Shown here in pieces: positions 11,444-37,797 of a stretch of DNA of 64,000 bases; positions within the stretch are counted from its first letter, which is position 1; the number at the start of each line of letters is the position of its first letter. Position numbers and translations under genes: made by a program. The DNA is from Smittium culicis (Eukaryota > Kickxellomycota > Harpellomycetes > Harpellales > Legeriomycetaceae). The stretch is from contig LSSN01006112.1 of NCBI GenBank assembly GCA_001970855.1, positions 22,659 through 86,658 on the forward strand. The letters run 5' to 3'. The notes under the pieces were generated by a model, which made no database searches, was not told the DNA's origin, and saw only the letters and a list, made by a program, of their open reading frames with translations.

Positions 11444-14400
11444 TAATATATAACGAATATTTAATATTTAGATACGTGGTTGGTAACTTATAACAACCAA
11501 GTATATTGGTATAAATAATAATACAATAATAGGTATAATTTAAACGAAGTGTTCGAACGGTAATATAATAATACTATAATCCTACGATACAGTGTTAATA
11601 ATATTATAATATGTGATAGACGATAATAATATAAAATATGATAATAATTTAAAAGTAACAATAATATTATCTAAATAATCACTAATGAGAGTTACGAAGT
11701 AAGGACCATATACTTTAATATTATATAACTCATTAAATAAAAAATAGTCTAATAACTTAATAAGTTATCAATAGTTTATAATCTGTATATAAATAGATAA
11801 TAGGAGCATGCAAAGTATGCTTAAATTTAATAGCCTCGTACAAGATTTAAATACCGATATTTCATATCCAAATGATTAGGTTGGAACACTGAGTGTTCCA
11901 ATATGAAGAGTTAGATACTACGTATCTGAAGGATAAGAATTAAAATATAAAGATAGTAAGCATGACTAAGTCATACCCATTAAGACTATATTTATTATTA
12001 GATACATATATTATAATAGTAAATAACCAGTTATAAAGTAACTTATTAATTATCATATAGAATTTATTTATTATAATAATATAATAATATCATAATAAAT
12101 TACGTAGTAACGATATTAAAGATTATTAATAATCTATTCAAATCTTATTAATTAAAAATATAACTTGATTAAAGTATATATTTATAATTGCAATAATAGA
12201 TCTTAATCGTTACGTAGTAACCATAATAAATATATAGTAAATTTTATTTAAAATATAATTATAATAATAATATATATAACCAGTAACTATATAACTCATT
12301 TTATAATCTCACTTATGGTATAATATTATTGTAATATAAATATAAGGTTGAGTTCTTACGAACCTTAAATTAAAATTATAGTAATATATCTAATGTCAAT
12401 ATAATTTATTAAAAATTTATATAACTATATCATAATCTAAACTATATTTACCTCTATAAATATAATCCAATATAAAATATAATTAGATTAATAGAAATAT
12501 GTATTAATCACTAATATTTAATAGATATTATTATGATAATATCGCCTATGACTATAAGTATATCTTAATTACTTTTATATAATTTTAAATTATATTCTAT
12601 GTATTAATATATATCATTATATAAATTATAAAGTAAATATAAGAATAACCAGTAACTATATAACTCATTATTTATGGTAATAATCTAAGATATAATAGTT
12701 TAGGTAGTTACGATATATATTAATATAATACAACTATAATCATATAATTGTATTAGATAGAATTCTAATTAAATATAATCTCGCTTTATACATAAGACAA
12801 TATTAAGATATATTTAAACAGGTTACGTAGTAACGAATAGTAAAAACCATTAACTTTATTATTCATAATAAATAATAATAATATATAAGAGAATAAAAGA
12901 TATTTAAGTACAATTATCATTGATAATTTATAATAAAAAATATATCATATCCGAGATAAAAATATAATTTATATATGATTATGATTATATGCCATAGCCG
13001 ATATTTATTTATATAATTTTATAATAATAAAAAAGAAACGTGGTTGGTTATTACCTATTATAACTAATTACTCAGTAACTCTATCTGATATTATTAAGAT
13101 ATTAAGTAGCCACAAAGTGGGGAAAAATAAAGAGAGATACGAATATAATATAATTAAAGTTAATATAAAAATATATAAATAACGTACGTAGTACGAAATA
13201 TAATATAATAAAATAGGATTAATTATATAAATCATAAGATATAAATAATAAATAGTATAATCGTAATAAGTTATATACATAACTGATAATATTCTTCCCA
13301 TCAAAATATTTCATATTTTTCCCATTAGGTATATTGAATTCGGAATCTAATCTATTTATTACTTGCATACTTTGTATGCAAATTAAATATTATAATATTA
13401 AATTTAGTATTTATATTTATTAAAGATGTATAGCATTCCTAGTTATTACTCATTTTTAATTTAAGAGTTACGTAATTACTTATAATTACAACGCATAGTA
13501 TATTAGCCCAGTGGTTCGTCAGTTAAACATCGATAGATGTGAAGAGTTATCAAACATAATATAGACGATCGGTTAAATGAGTACTAAATAGGGAAAATAA
13601 AGAGTTATATTAATAGATAATTTAAATCCAAGATCCAAAGGATCTTTATTTCAAACAGGACAAAGTTCTTTGTTTAATTCCTTTGTATTGAATAGCTTAT
13701 ATTTAATATTTCCGATAAAGTATTTGCATAGTTACAAAGTAACGTAATAGAAGAAAGAGTATATATAATTATAAGTCTTATAATTTGGACTATAAACTAT
13801 ACATGTATTACATATTACTCGCCAATTAGTATATAATTGGTTATGAGTTAAAAAAGAGGCCTCGACCGGATTCATACATTAAAATTTATTATTATAACAC
13901 TAAATCAGAGGATCATCAAATCGAGATCTAGTTATTAGGACTATTTTTATTTATATTAAAAATTATTGTTACTATTTCTATTCAAATCTTAAGTTTAAAT
14001 CATAATGTTCTATTTAAACTTGATAATAAAAAAAAAAGATTCCCAATCCAGGATTGGGAATGGGTAGATAATGAAATTATGACTATAAAGTTAATTCCAT
14101 AAATATTTATGCCGATGGATACAATGAACTTTAGTAAATGGCGATTCGCAGCTATTTCTAACCTTATTTTATTATCATCACACAAATTATTCCTGATAGT
14201 TACAAGCTAATGAAAATCACGAGTGGTTCATATAACCGGGAATATAAGGTTAATACTACCAATATCACTGTATTGTAGTAATATGAAATGGTAATATAGT
14301 CACCCGATAATATAATCATCGGGTTGAGAACTGCTAATATGATATCGTATATATCCCATTAGGAAATTTAGTTTATAAATTTATAAATACTTAGTACTGA

Positions 14401-14941
14401 TATATATAAATAAGGTAACTATGGAATAGTATAAACTTTTACTATTTTTATTTTTAACAAATCTGTTTTATTATCATGACGGCTATCCCTTCAAGCGGCG
14501 TCATGGTCTAAATTATAAAGGATGGCCTAATAATTATAAGGAATAATGAGATATGTAATCCCTATCTGGTATTTAATTTCTTGAAATATTTAAACTGCTC
14601 TTTTTTTATAAATATGAGTACGTAGAACTTAACCCACGCCAGTAGCCCTTAAATAAAATGCTTATAATAAACTGGTATTTTTATAATATTACCATCCAAG
14701 ATGCCACTCATTATAAATATAAATAATAAATAAAGCCGTTAATAATAAAGCCAAACTTAAGTAAACTTACACCTTTATATCTTTAATTATTTAGATTAGA
14801 ATGATATAAATTGGAATAGGTGACCTGACGAATAATCCAAACTTTTTATCGATATTTACTACAATATTCCTTATAGTACTAGCTATAATTACCCCCCGCC
14901 GCCTTAAAAGGGGGGGGTTAGATAGTTAGCCCTCCCATATA

Positions 14942-15088
14942 ATGCTAATGCAAATTTATAAAATATTTTTATTTTTAATTACATTACTATTTTTATCGGG
15001 TATAATCATATTATCATTATTCTATATAGATCATTTAGTTAATTATAAACATGAAAATTCGAGTTCTAATAACTCTAATCAAACTTAA
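14942..15088 (+). CDS. Possible 48-aa single-pass membrane ORF
   Basis: From ATG 14942 the frame reads MLMQIYKIFLFLITLLFLSG, then a further hydrophobic run and a polar Asn/Ser-rich tail ending at TAA 15086-15088. One hydrophobic helix plus a hydrophilic tail is plausible for a small membrane protein, but no family is recognised and AT-rich DNA readily produces such frames. It does not look like atp8 or atp9. Confidence 0.2.
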   Translation: MLMQIYKIFLFLITLLFLSGIIILSLFYIDHLVNYKHENSSSNNSNQT

Positions 15089-15886
15089 AGTTCTTTTTTT
15101 ATGATTATAAAATTAACGTAGTTACTTTAATTATATTTACTTTATTCTCTTATTCTTATTTTATGATTATTATAAAATAACTACGTTCTTACGAGGATAC
15201 CTTGTTAGTTATAATTTATTCTTACTTACAACCCAGTACTCTTCCATCATTCTACCTGATTCTTATTCTATTATTAAACTTGATTTCTATATTATTATTT
15301 TGGACGTCCAGTCCCCCCCCCAAAAAAAAAGAACAAAAATACCTCTGTATAAGTACCTTTAAATGTGAACCATTACAGCCCCATACGAAGTGTGGGGGGG
15401 GGATGCTAGTATTAGAAATCAGGTTTAAAATTTTTATAAGTTTATACGATTATCCCCTGTCAGAATGCTAAACATTCCTCATGCTCCCAAGGGATCCTTC
15501 TGTGACTTCGTCTTTGCCTCGGGCCTCGATCGGCCAATCACCTTAAAAAAATCTCAATTATTATCATTAGCCTTTAGAATATAATTACTAGAATATGGAC
15601 AATAGATTACGTAGTTACGGTATACTTTTATTAATTTTTATAATAGCTCAAGGTTTATTATAACTAATTAGGATTCCAGATCCTATGGATCTTGCTTAGC
15701 TAATCCTTTATAATTTTATATTCTTTACCCTTACGTAGTAACCTATTTCTTTAAATCATTTATAATGACTTAATAATAGTATATTTGTCTCCTACTATCG
15801 TTTTTATTTGATAATACAGCCTAGGTTTAATTCTTTATAACGATATTAAATCATTAATACGACCTGGTTGATTATATAATGGTGCT

Positions 15887-15905
15887 CAATGCATAGTATC
15901 GGATA
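15887..15905 (+). other. Relic of a group I intron core
   Basis: Nineteen bases, ATGGTGCTCAATGCATAGT, equal a segment of the nad5 intron core (nad5 intron, - strand, about 19314-19336), here on the + strand with no neighbouring exon or endonuclease frame. It is probably a decayed intron fragment. Confidence 0.5.
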
Positions 15906-17583
15906 ATAAAGGTTAGTATAATTGGCTCACGTACCTAAACTAAAAATTAATCATAAAAATAGTAAACATTAGCGAAAATAGGACAGGTATATTTTCCAGT
16001 AGATCAAGTATAATAGGTATGTTAAGGGGAGTATTATAAATACTAATAGGATGATTATACCGTCTAAAGAGAGCCTGGCCTTCCAAGGATGCAATCGCCT
16101 GCGAGGTTACTGCTTTGGTGTATAATTGATATATTTATTTTTATATCAATTTTTACAGTAGATTAAACACCTTAATTATTTTATATAATTTAAATTATAT
16201 ATTTAATTTAAATAAACATACTAAGATTTAAATATATAATTAATAGATCTTAAAAGATATAATAGATCTTAAAAGATATAACATATATTATCTGGTGTAA
16301 AAGATTATAATTTAAAATGAATCAGGTATAAAGATAAAAAGCTAAAATAATAAAATGGAAATATATTATAAATATCTTTAATATTATTTTACCCATAGAT
16401 TTAATCTATATTATATAGCTATTTAGTAAAACTTCCATGCGAAGCATGCACTGGTTATAGTAAATAAATATATAGTTTATGCTCAATATATTTTTAATAT
16501 TTTTTAAGCAGTCGGGGACCAGAGGACTACGTCCTCTGCTAGTTTTTGTACTATTATCTGAACTTATAATTAAAATTTATAAAGTTGACATGCGATACCA
16601 TATATATCCCGTATAGTAAAATTATAACACTTCGTGTGGATAATTACTTTATTTTTATATTAGATAATTTATGTGAGATAAGCTATATGATTATTTATCT
16701 AGTATTATTTAACCATTTAATTAATACATAATAAACCCAATTAACAGAACAATACTAATCATATTTTAATTATTTAAATGCTTTATTCTTACTTATTTAT
16801 AGCTTTATAGTTTATATTAAATAATAACCTTAAACACAGTTATTTCATAACTTTATTTATCAATTACATTGTTTTATTACTATTATTTATTTATTATGTT
16901 TATCGTTGAATTTATTAATAAAATTGGTTATTATTTATTTATTTATGCTTTAATTATATTTATTTTTTATATAGTATATCATAAGACGTATAACGTCTAC
17001 CATTTATTTACATTCCTTTCTCTTTTATTCAGTCTGTTAGTCTTGTAATGGTAATCACAGCAACCAGATAATATAATCATCGGATTGCGAACTGTTTATA
17101 AGGATACAATCGCCTACCAGCCCACTGCTTATCATTTAAGATCGTAGATCTGAGATTAAATAAATGGATATTAAACTTATATTAGATTATTAAATAAAAC
17201 AAAAAAAAAATATCACAGAGCAGGATAAATTAAAATTACATAGAGAATGAGTAAATGAGTCTAATAAATATGAGATATCATACAAAACGTTAATGTTAGT
17301 TTTATAATAAATAAAAAAGACAAAAGATGTAAAGAAATCGAGTTTAGATACATAGTATCTGTATAACTCCTTTGCCCATTAATGGCACCCCGCCACTATG
17401 TGGGTTTATAAATCAAGATTACGAAGTAATGAATAAGTTATAACATTAAACATTAGGGAGTATATATTAGAGTGATGTGATCAGAGAAAGGAGTGGATTA
17501 TAGATTATAACTTGTATTTTATAGTGGTAGATCTTTCTTTATCTATAAGTATGTAGAAAAAATATATTAGAATAAGCGGGGTA

Positions 17584-20500
17584 TTAAATAAAAAAAAAAG
17601 TAAGAAAGAAAAAGAAAAAATAAAGGAAATTAGAAACATTAAAAAGTATAATAAAAATAAAAGATATTAAACCAATAATAAAATAGATACCATAATTAGG
17701 AATAATACCTGAATCATAATAAGCCGCTCGTAGAGATGAGTACTTAAGTACTGTAGTTAAACCAAAGGGTCCAATAAATTCTAAAATACCTTGATCCAAT
17801 ACCTTGTTGGTAAAATTAGCTAAATAAAAATAAGGAGTAATAATAAAAGAACCATAAATAGAATCTAACCAATAACCATTAGAAAAAAATCCCGCGGTTA
17901 CCTGGTTACCCCCCGAAAAAGATTTTTTTAAGATATTAGGTAAATAAGAAGGATTGTAATATTTAGAGATATTTAAGGGTGAAAGATAAAAGAATAAAGT
18001 AAAAAAGATACCTAAAATACTTAAAATTACTGGTAATAATGTATAATATAAAGGTAAAGAAAATTCCCCTTCAAAAAAAGAAAGAGAAAAAGGAGAAAAT
18101 AAAGAATTACCCCAAAAATTAGTACCGAAACCAATAAATAAATCTTTAAAAATAAAACCAAAAAAAATACTAAAAAAAGATAAAAAAATAATAGGAAAAG
18201 ATATAGATAAAGAAGGAGTAATTATTTTAAGATAATTTCATTTAGGTCCATTTGGCCGTACTAAATATGCCAAACATATTAATTTTATAGAATAAATACT
18301 AGTAATTAATGCTGTTATTGTACCTAACCAATATGCTATAGATCCTATATAAAGATGAGTTCCTAAAGAACCTGCTATTATAAAATCTTTAGAATAAAAA
18401 CCAGTTAAAAAAGGAAAAGCCATTAAACTAAAAGAACCTGAAAGAATAGCTATATATAAAAAAGGATCTAAATTAATAAAACCACCCATTTTATATATAT
18501 TTTGTTCATCATATATAGAATGTAATATTGCACCAGCTGATAAAAATAATAATGCTTTGAAGAAACCGTGATTTACGATATGAAATATTGCTAAATCATA
18601 TTGAGAAATACCACAAGCGATAAAAGTATAACCTAATTGACTCATTGTTGAATAAGCAATAATTTTTTTTATATCATTTTGAGTTAATGCCATTAATGCT
18701 GCAAATAATGCAGTTAATGAACCTACACATAATATTAATATTAAAGCAGTAGAACTATATTCTAATAAGGGTGAAATTCGTACTAGTAAGTAGGCACCGG
18801 CTGTTACCATAGTAGCGGCATGTAATAAAGCTGAAACTGGTGTAGGTCCCTCCATAGCCCGTGGTAACCAAGTATTTAAACCTAATTGAGCACTTTTAGC
18901 CATAGCTCCAATAAATAAAGGAATAACAATTAAAGTTATTAAATTTGAATTTATATGAGAAGCAGTACTAAATATTGATGCAAAAGATATTGAACCAAAA
19001 ATAAAAAATATAAGATATATACCTATACTTATACACCAATCACCTATTCTATTTGCTAATAAAGCTAATATAGCTGATTTATTAGCTTCTAAACGAGTAA
19101 ACCAAAAATTAATTAATAAATAAGAACAAATACCAATCAAATTTTAAAAATAATTATAAAAATTGAAGCTTACGTGGGTAAGACAAATACATCAATCCAT
19201 ATTGCTTTTATAAATTTTCTTGTAAATTATCGCGCAACACGTCTTATATAATTCCTTAGAGTTTATATACTATGCTTTTCATAAGTTAATTCATAGTTTA
19301 AACTAAAATTTTGACTATGCATTGAGCACCATTTCAGGCACCCGTTATTGAACTAGTCGATCGCGATTTAAAATATAACCGACGATCTAAAAATAAGCTA
19401 ATTTTTTTGATCGTTTACAATAACGTCGCAAATAATGGGTAATGGTTAACTATAGTTTACCATTGGCTCTTTATTCTTTATTTTAATTATTTAAAGAGTT
19501 ACCATTATTTACTATGATACTAATAATTACCTAATTTATAATACATTGAAGGAATCATATAAGGTTTTATTAATTTAGAAAATTCTATCATAGAAGATTT
19601 ATGTATATATAAAATATGGCCTTTATTCTTACCTGCTTTTTGAGATGTACAAATAATATTGAATTTTTTATAAAAAATATTACATAAAAATTCAATTTCT
19701 TGTAATGTAAAATTATTTGTAGCTATTCTAACTGTATCATTTATTTTTGATCCATCATCCATGAACCAAATTGCTAATGATAATGGGGTAAGATAATCTT
19801 CAATATCATTAGGAATAATTTTTATTAATTTTTTATTTGAATCCAGTTTATAGAACTTATCTTGTATCCAATTTAAACTACTAAAAGTATAACTATTAAT
19901 TCTAGAATGGAAATAAATTCCATCTTTTTTGATTCTTTTATGTAATTTTGGTAAATTTGGATTACAATAACCTCTTTTAGCTAAATAAGAATGAAACCAT
20001 CTTAAATATTCAATATTTTTATTAGATTGTTCGAATATTATTCTTGTTCCTTGACCTTTATTTCTTTTTTCTAAATGTGAATCACCTAAAACAGAACCAA
20101 AGATAATATAAATAATATCTTGATTATGAGGACCCACCCTATCGGGTGAGAAAATTTTTTTATCAGTATATGTAAAAAAATATCTACCCATTCCCAATCT
20201 ACCCATTACCAATCTACCGATTGGTAATCTCTTTTTTTCTTCATTTTTTATATTATTAGGGTTCAAAGACGTTGTATTTTTTTTCCGATCCGTATGATAT
20301 ATATTTTGATAATTATTACACCATTTAAGGCATTGTAACATACCTTCCCAACCAACAAATAAAAATAATAAATTATCTGCTGATATTAATAAAAGCATAA
20401 AAAATGTAAATAATGATAAATAAGAAAAAAATCTTTGTTTGTGAGGATCTCCTTCCATGTACTCTATAGAGTACCAATGTACACAAGTAGATATTAATGT

Positions 20501-20767
20501 AACTAATAAACCCATTGATACTGTTAAACTATCCATATATAAACCCCAATTTATTACTAATAATTCTCTATCTATCCAATTTATATAAGTAAAGGCTATT
20601 GGTGATCCTCCCATTCCAACTTCGTAGAAGTTAATTATACCTAATATAGCTGTTATCCCTATTGCTAAAGTACTAAATATTTCACTTCCTTTTTGTCCTA
20701 TATATCTACCAAATAAACCAGATATAATAGCACTAATTAAAGGTATAAATATAAAAGCTGTATACAT
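17584..20767 (-). CDS. nad5: NADH dehydrogenase subunit 5, two exons
   Basis: Proton-pumping antiporter-like subunit of complex I, about 16 membrane helices. Exon 1 is 20767-20342 (142 codons, MYTAFIFIPL to LFVGWEG) and exon 2 is 19137-17584 (IGICSYLLINFWFTRLEANK to the end), 659 residues in all. The conserved GWEG/IGICSYLL junction and the HAATMVTAGAYLLVR region are clear. Exon 2 needs TGA at 18235-18237 as Trp; without it the protein would lose its last ~217 residues. The intron (19138-20341) ends in G. TAAGGATAA-like sequence precedes the start, as in cox3. nad5 is not joined to nad4L here, although the two overlap in many fungi. Confidence 0.95.
19520..20341 (-). CDS. LAGLIDADG endonuclease in the nad5 intron
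   Basis: In frame with exon 1 and ending at 19520. Motifs IIFGSVLGDSHLEKR and LAIWFMDDGSKIND mark a LAGLIDADG protein related to the one in the cox3 intron. Its N-terminal linker contains LPIGRLVMGRLGMGRYF, encoded by three copies of a short dispersed repeat (GATTGGTAATGGGTAGAT type) inserted in frame. The group I core follows at 19170-19400, including GGTGCTCAATGCATAGTC on the - strand. Confidence 0.85.
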   Translation of the reverse strand: MLQCLKWCNNYQNIYHTDRKKNTTSLNPNNIKNEEKKRLPIGRLVMGRLGMGRYFFTYTDKKIFSPDRVGPHNQDIIYIIFGSVLGDSHLEKRNKGQGTRIIFEQSNKNIEYLRWFHSYLAKRGYCNPNLPKLHKRIKKDGIYFHSRINSYTFSSLNWIQDKFYKLDSNKKLIKIIPNDIEDYLTPLSLAIWFMDDGSKINDTVRIATNNFTLQEIEFLCNIFYKKFNIICTSQKAGKNKGHILYIHKSSMIEFSKLIKPYMIPSMYYKLGNY

Positions 20768-21203
20768 TTTTTTATTTTAATTTTCTTATCCTTTATTTCT
20801 TATTATCTCCCTTTCTTATTTTGTTTGAAAAAATATATACATAACGTATATTAATTGCAAGATTCTACTAACCCCTTCTTCGGATTCCATGAATTCCTTC
20901 CTATGCCTATTTAAATAACCGCGAATACTATGTATTAACTGTCTGGTTGGTTAGTCACGTAAAATTTTGATTCTAAATAACGGTATGCATCCTTTGTTTT
21001 AATTATGATATGGAATAATTCATAACTTATTTTGATGGGTGCGGGTATTATATGCCCTTTTTTCATATTAAGATTTAAAGGAAATATTAGTAGCATAAAT
21101 ACTAAGTATCCTTATAGGCCTTTTATTATCTAGGTTGTCAAATACATAGTGTTGGAACTCCATCTTATTAAAACCTTCTATAAATGGGGGGAAAAAATTA
21201 GTA
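20768..21203. other. Spacer upstream of nad5
   Basis: Holds the nad5 leader (A-rich with AAGGATAA before the ATG) and further AT-rich sequence. No gene or RNA is visible. Confidence 0.5.
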
Positions 21204-21284
21204 TTGGTAGTAACTTTAGGAGTTTCATATAAATAATGTAAAGGTGTGGATAGAGTCCATTCTAAATCATAACCTACAATAATC
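21204..21284 (-). pseudogene. Decayed copy of the cox1 3' end
   Basis: Read on the - strand it encodes [20 protein letters not shown], versus [20 protein letters not shown] in the genuine cox1 last exon (22161-22242), with a few substitutions and a 6-bp deletion. It lies about 900 bp downstream of the real stop codon and has no other cox1 sequence attached. Confidence 0.8.
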
Positions 21285-21543
21285 TAAGATATCTTAATTT
21301 CTAAAAGCTTCCAAGGATGCAATCCGCAAGAAGCGAATCGGTGGTTGCCCTAGCAACTGCGTCGACCGAAGCTTTAGATATATCTATTCCCAAGTTTTTA
21401 GCTTCAATTAATAATTTACAATAATATAAGATATTGTGCTTTTTGGCCATTCGGTCCCTGCAAATTGGCACCAGCCATTAGCAGATGGCGTCGGGCTTCT
21501 AACAAAGCATCATATATCTTTTTTTTTTAATTCTTATACTCTG

Positions 21544-22018
21544 TTAATCTAAAGTACTGGGATTAGGAAAACCTAAAATAGTTAGACTTCCGCCCTAAGG
21601 CAGTATCGGGCCGCCCTTAGGCGGCTGAATATACTATCTCTACCTGAATGAAGTAAAATAGTATTAAATCCTGTTCCTAAATCTACTCCACCTCCTATGA
21701 TACAAATACCTTAAATACAAACCAAAAGTTTACCTGACGCATAAGTTTGGTGAATTTCAATATGTTTAAACATTAGTACAAACAGCAAACAGCCATTTGC
21801 TTCCCAGTTACCCCATCGAAGGATGGGGTAACCTCCCTGCAAATTGCTGGATGACGAAGTCATGGATAACCCGTTCTTTCATAACTAATTACACTAAATA
21901 AAAATAACTGTAATAAGGCTATAACTATTATAATATTATTAAGATATTCATTACCAATATCATAATTAATAAACATTAAAGGAATACAAATTATTCCAAT
22001 AAATCTAAATATTCTAAA
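21544..22018 (-). pseudogene. Decayed relative of the 10368-10987 membrane ORF
   Basis: Fragments of the same frame family remain: RIFRFIGIICIPLMF and NEYLNNIIIVIALLQLFLF near 21880-22018, GICIIGGGVDLGTGF and LHSGRDSI near 21640-21705, and LTILGFPNPSTLD just before TAA at 21544. These line up in order with RIFRFIGGCCI, EYMNILVIVIGF, GICLMGATLGTSGG, YSGRNPIF and GLGFPKKD of the other copy. An in-frame stop precedes GIC, and GC clusters interrupt the frame at about 21779-21875 and 21595-21635. It directly follows cox1 on the same strand. Confidence 0.7.
21779..21875. repeat. GC cluster inserted in the decayed ORF
   Basis: Contains CAGTTACCCCATCGAAGGAT and GGGGTAACCTCC, a hairpin module shared with 46375, 58675 and 62490. 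It separates two otherwise collinear parts of the decayed membrane ORF, so it was probably inserted after that ORF existed. Confidence 0.65.
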
Positions 22019-22087
22019 TTAATGACTATAGAGTTCTGCTAAGTTCGCTACTAAAGCAAAGTGCATTGCATCCTCTTTAAATCCGAT

Positions 22088-36849
<14,762 letters not shown>

Positions 36850-37008
36850 AAGAGTGTATAACACGCTTATGTAAATTAACCCTTAATATATTATTTCAGT
36901 ACTATAACCTTATGTAAATAAAAATTTTAGTTACATAATTACAATCTCTACCTAAATTTATAATTTGGATGATCTTAAAATTAATCCTAATTAGGATTAA
37001 TTTAATTA

Positions 37009-37797
37009 ATTTTTAATTGTGAGCTATATATACATTTATTATTTTTGTTTATATATAATAAATAAATCATATATGAACTTGTACCTTATTTATATTATTT
37101 ATTATTGGAGTTAGGATGACACGTAGTGTTGTAATTTAAATAAAATTTTTGATAGAATATATAGTAACTACCTAACCTTTATTAATAATATTGAAGATAA
37201 ACTCAATAAATATTATATGATTAAACTAATATTAAACTACATTTTTTAAATATTTATTCCATCATTTTATACTGTTTATATTAAAATATTTAATTGTGCC
37301 TAATAGGAAATAAGTTTAAATGTTTAATATAAAAATAGAGTAATATATTTATGTTAAACTTAATATTAAAGTTTATATTATTAATATAAGGTAATTAAAG
37401 ATTTATAATCTAATATAATCAGACAGAGTATAAATAAATCATAATTATAAGATAAATGGGTCTGTAATGATCATAAAGAATATCACGTAAAATTTTTAGA
37501 TAATCTGAATTAAGAAAAATTATAATATAATAGTATTATTTAACTTTTATCCCCGCTATATTAGCGGGTACAATTTTATGAACCTTTAGAATATTCATTA
37601 ACCAAATTTAATGTATATATATATATTTGGGTACCTTAAAGAGTGTACATTTAAATTAAGTTACGTGGTTGGTTGCCATTCATTGAATCATTACCAACTA
37701 CAACCCAATAACCCCATTATAATATAATGGGGAATTAAATATTACGTAAGGCAACTTGTTTGCTAAACAAAAAGGGAATAAAAGTCATTGAAGGAAA
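37009..37797. other. Spacer between cox1 and nad4
   Basis: AT-rich, with palindromes and an AACAAAAAGGGAATAAAAG stretch near 37767 similar to the 3'-end motif. Nothing else is recognisable. Confidence 0.5.

Larger units (their letters stand above)
11444..17583. other. Long AT-rich spacer
   Basis: Six kilobases without a recognisable core gene. Contents: many GTTACGTAGTAAC-type palindromes; a repeated segment with ACCAGTAACTATATAACTCA (12278 and 12642); a tandem 19-bp repeat ATAGATCTTAAAAGATATA near 16245; C/G homopolymer runs near 14890, 15310 and 15395; GC clusters near 16070-16122, 16505-16545 and 17055-17125; and a short relic of a group I intron core at 15887-15905. Long frames here are low-complexity AT-rich translation. 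Confidence 0.55.

Noticed and set aside
13068..13304. 78-codon frame on the - strand
   Set aside because: Almost only Tyr/Ile/Leu, as expected from AT-rich palindromic spacer; no leader, motif or family resemblance.
14000..14185. 61-codon frame on the - strand
   Set aside because: No recognisable domain; it crosses a dispersed repeat (GATTGGGAATGGGTAGA) and has no gene-like context.
15202..15471. 89-codon frame on the + strand
   Set aside because: The start is not ATG, the frame runs through C/A homopolymers, and nothing resembles a known protein.
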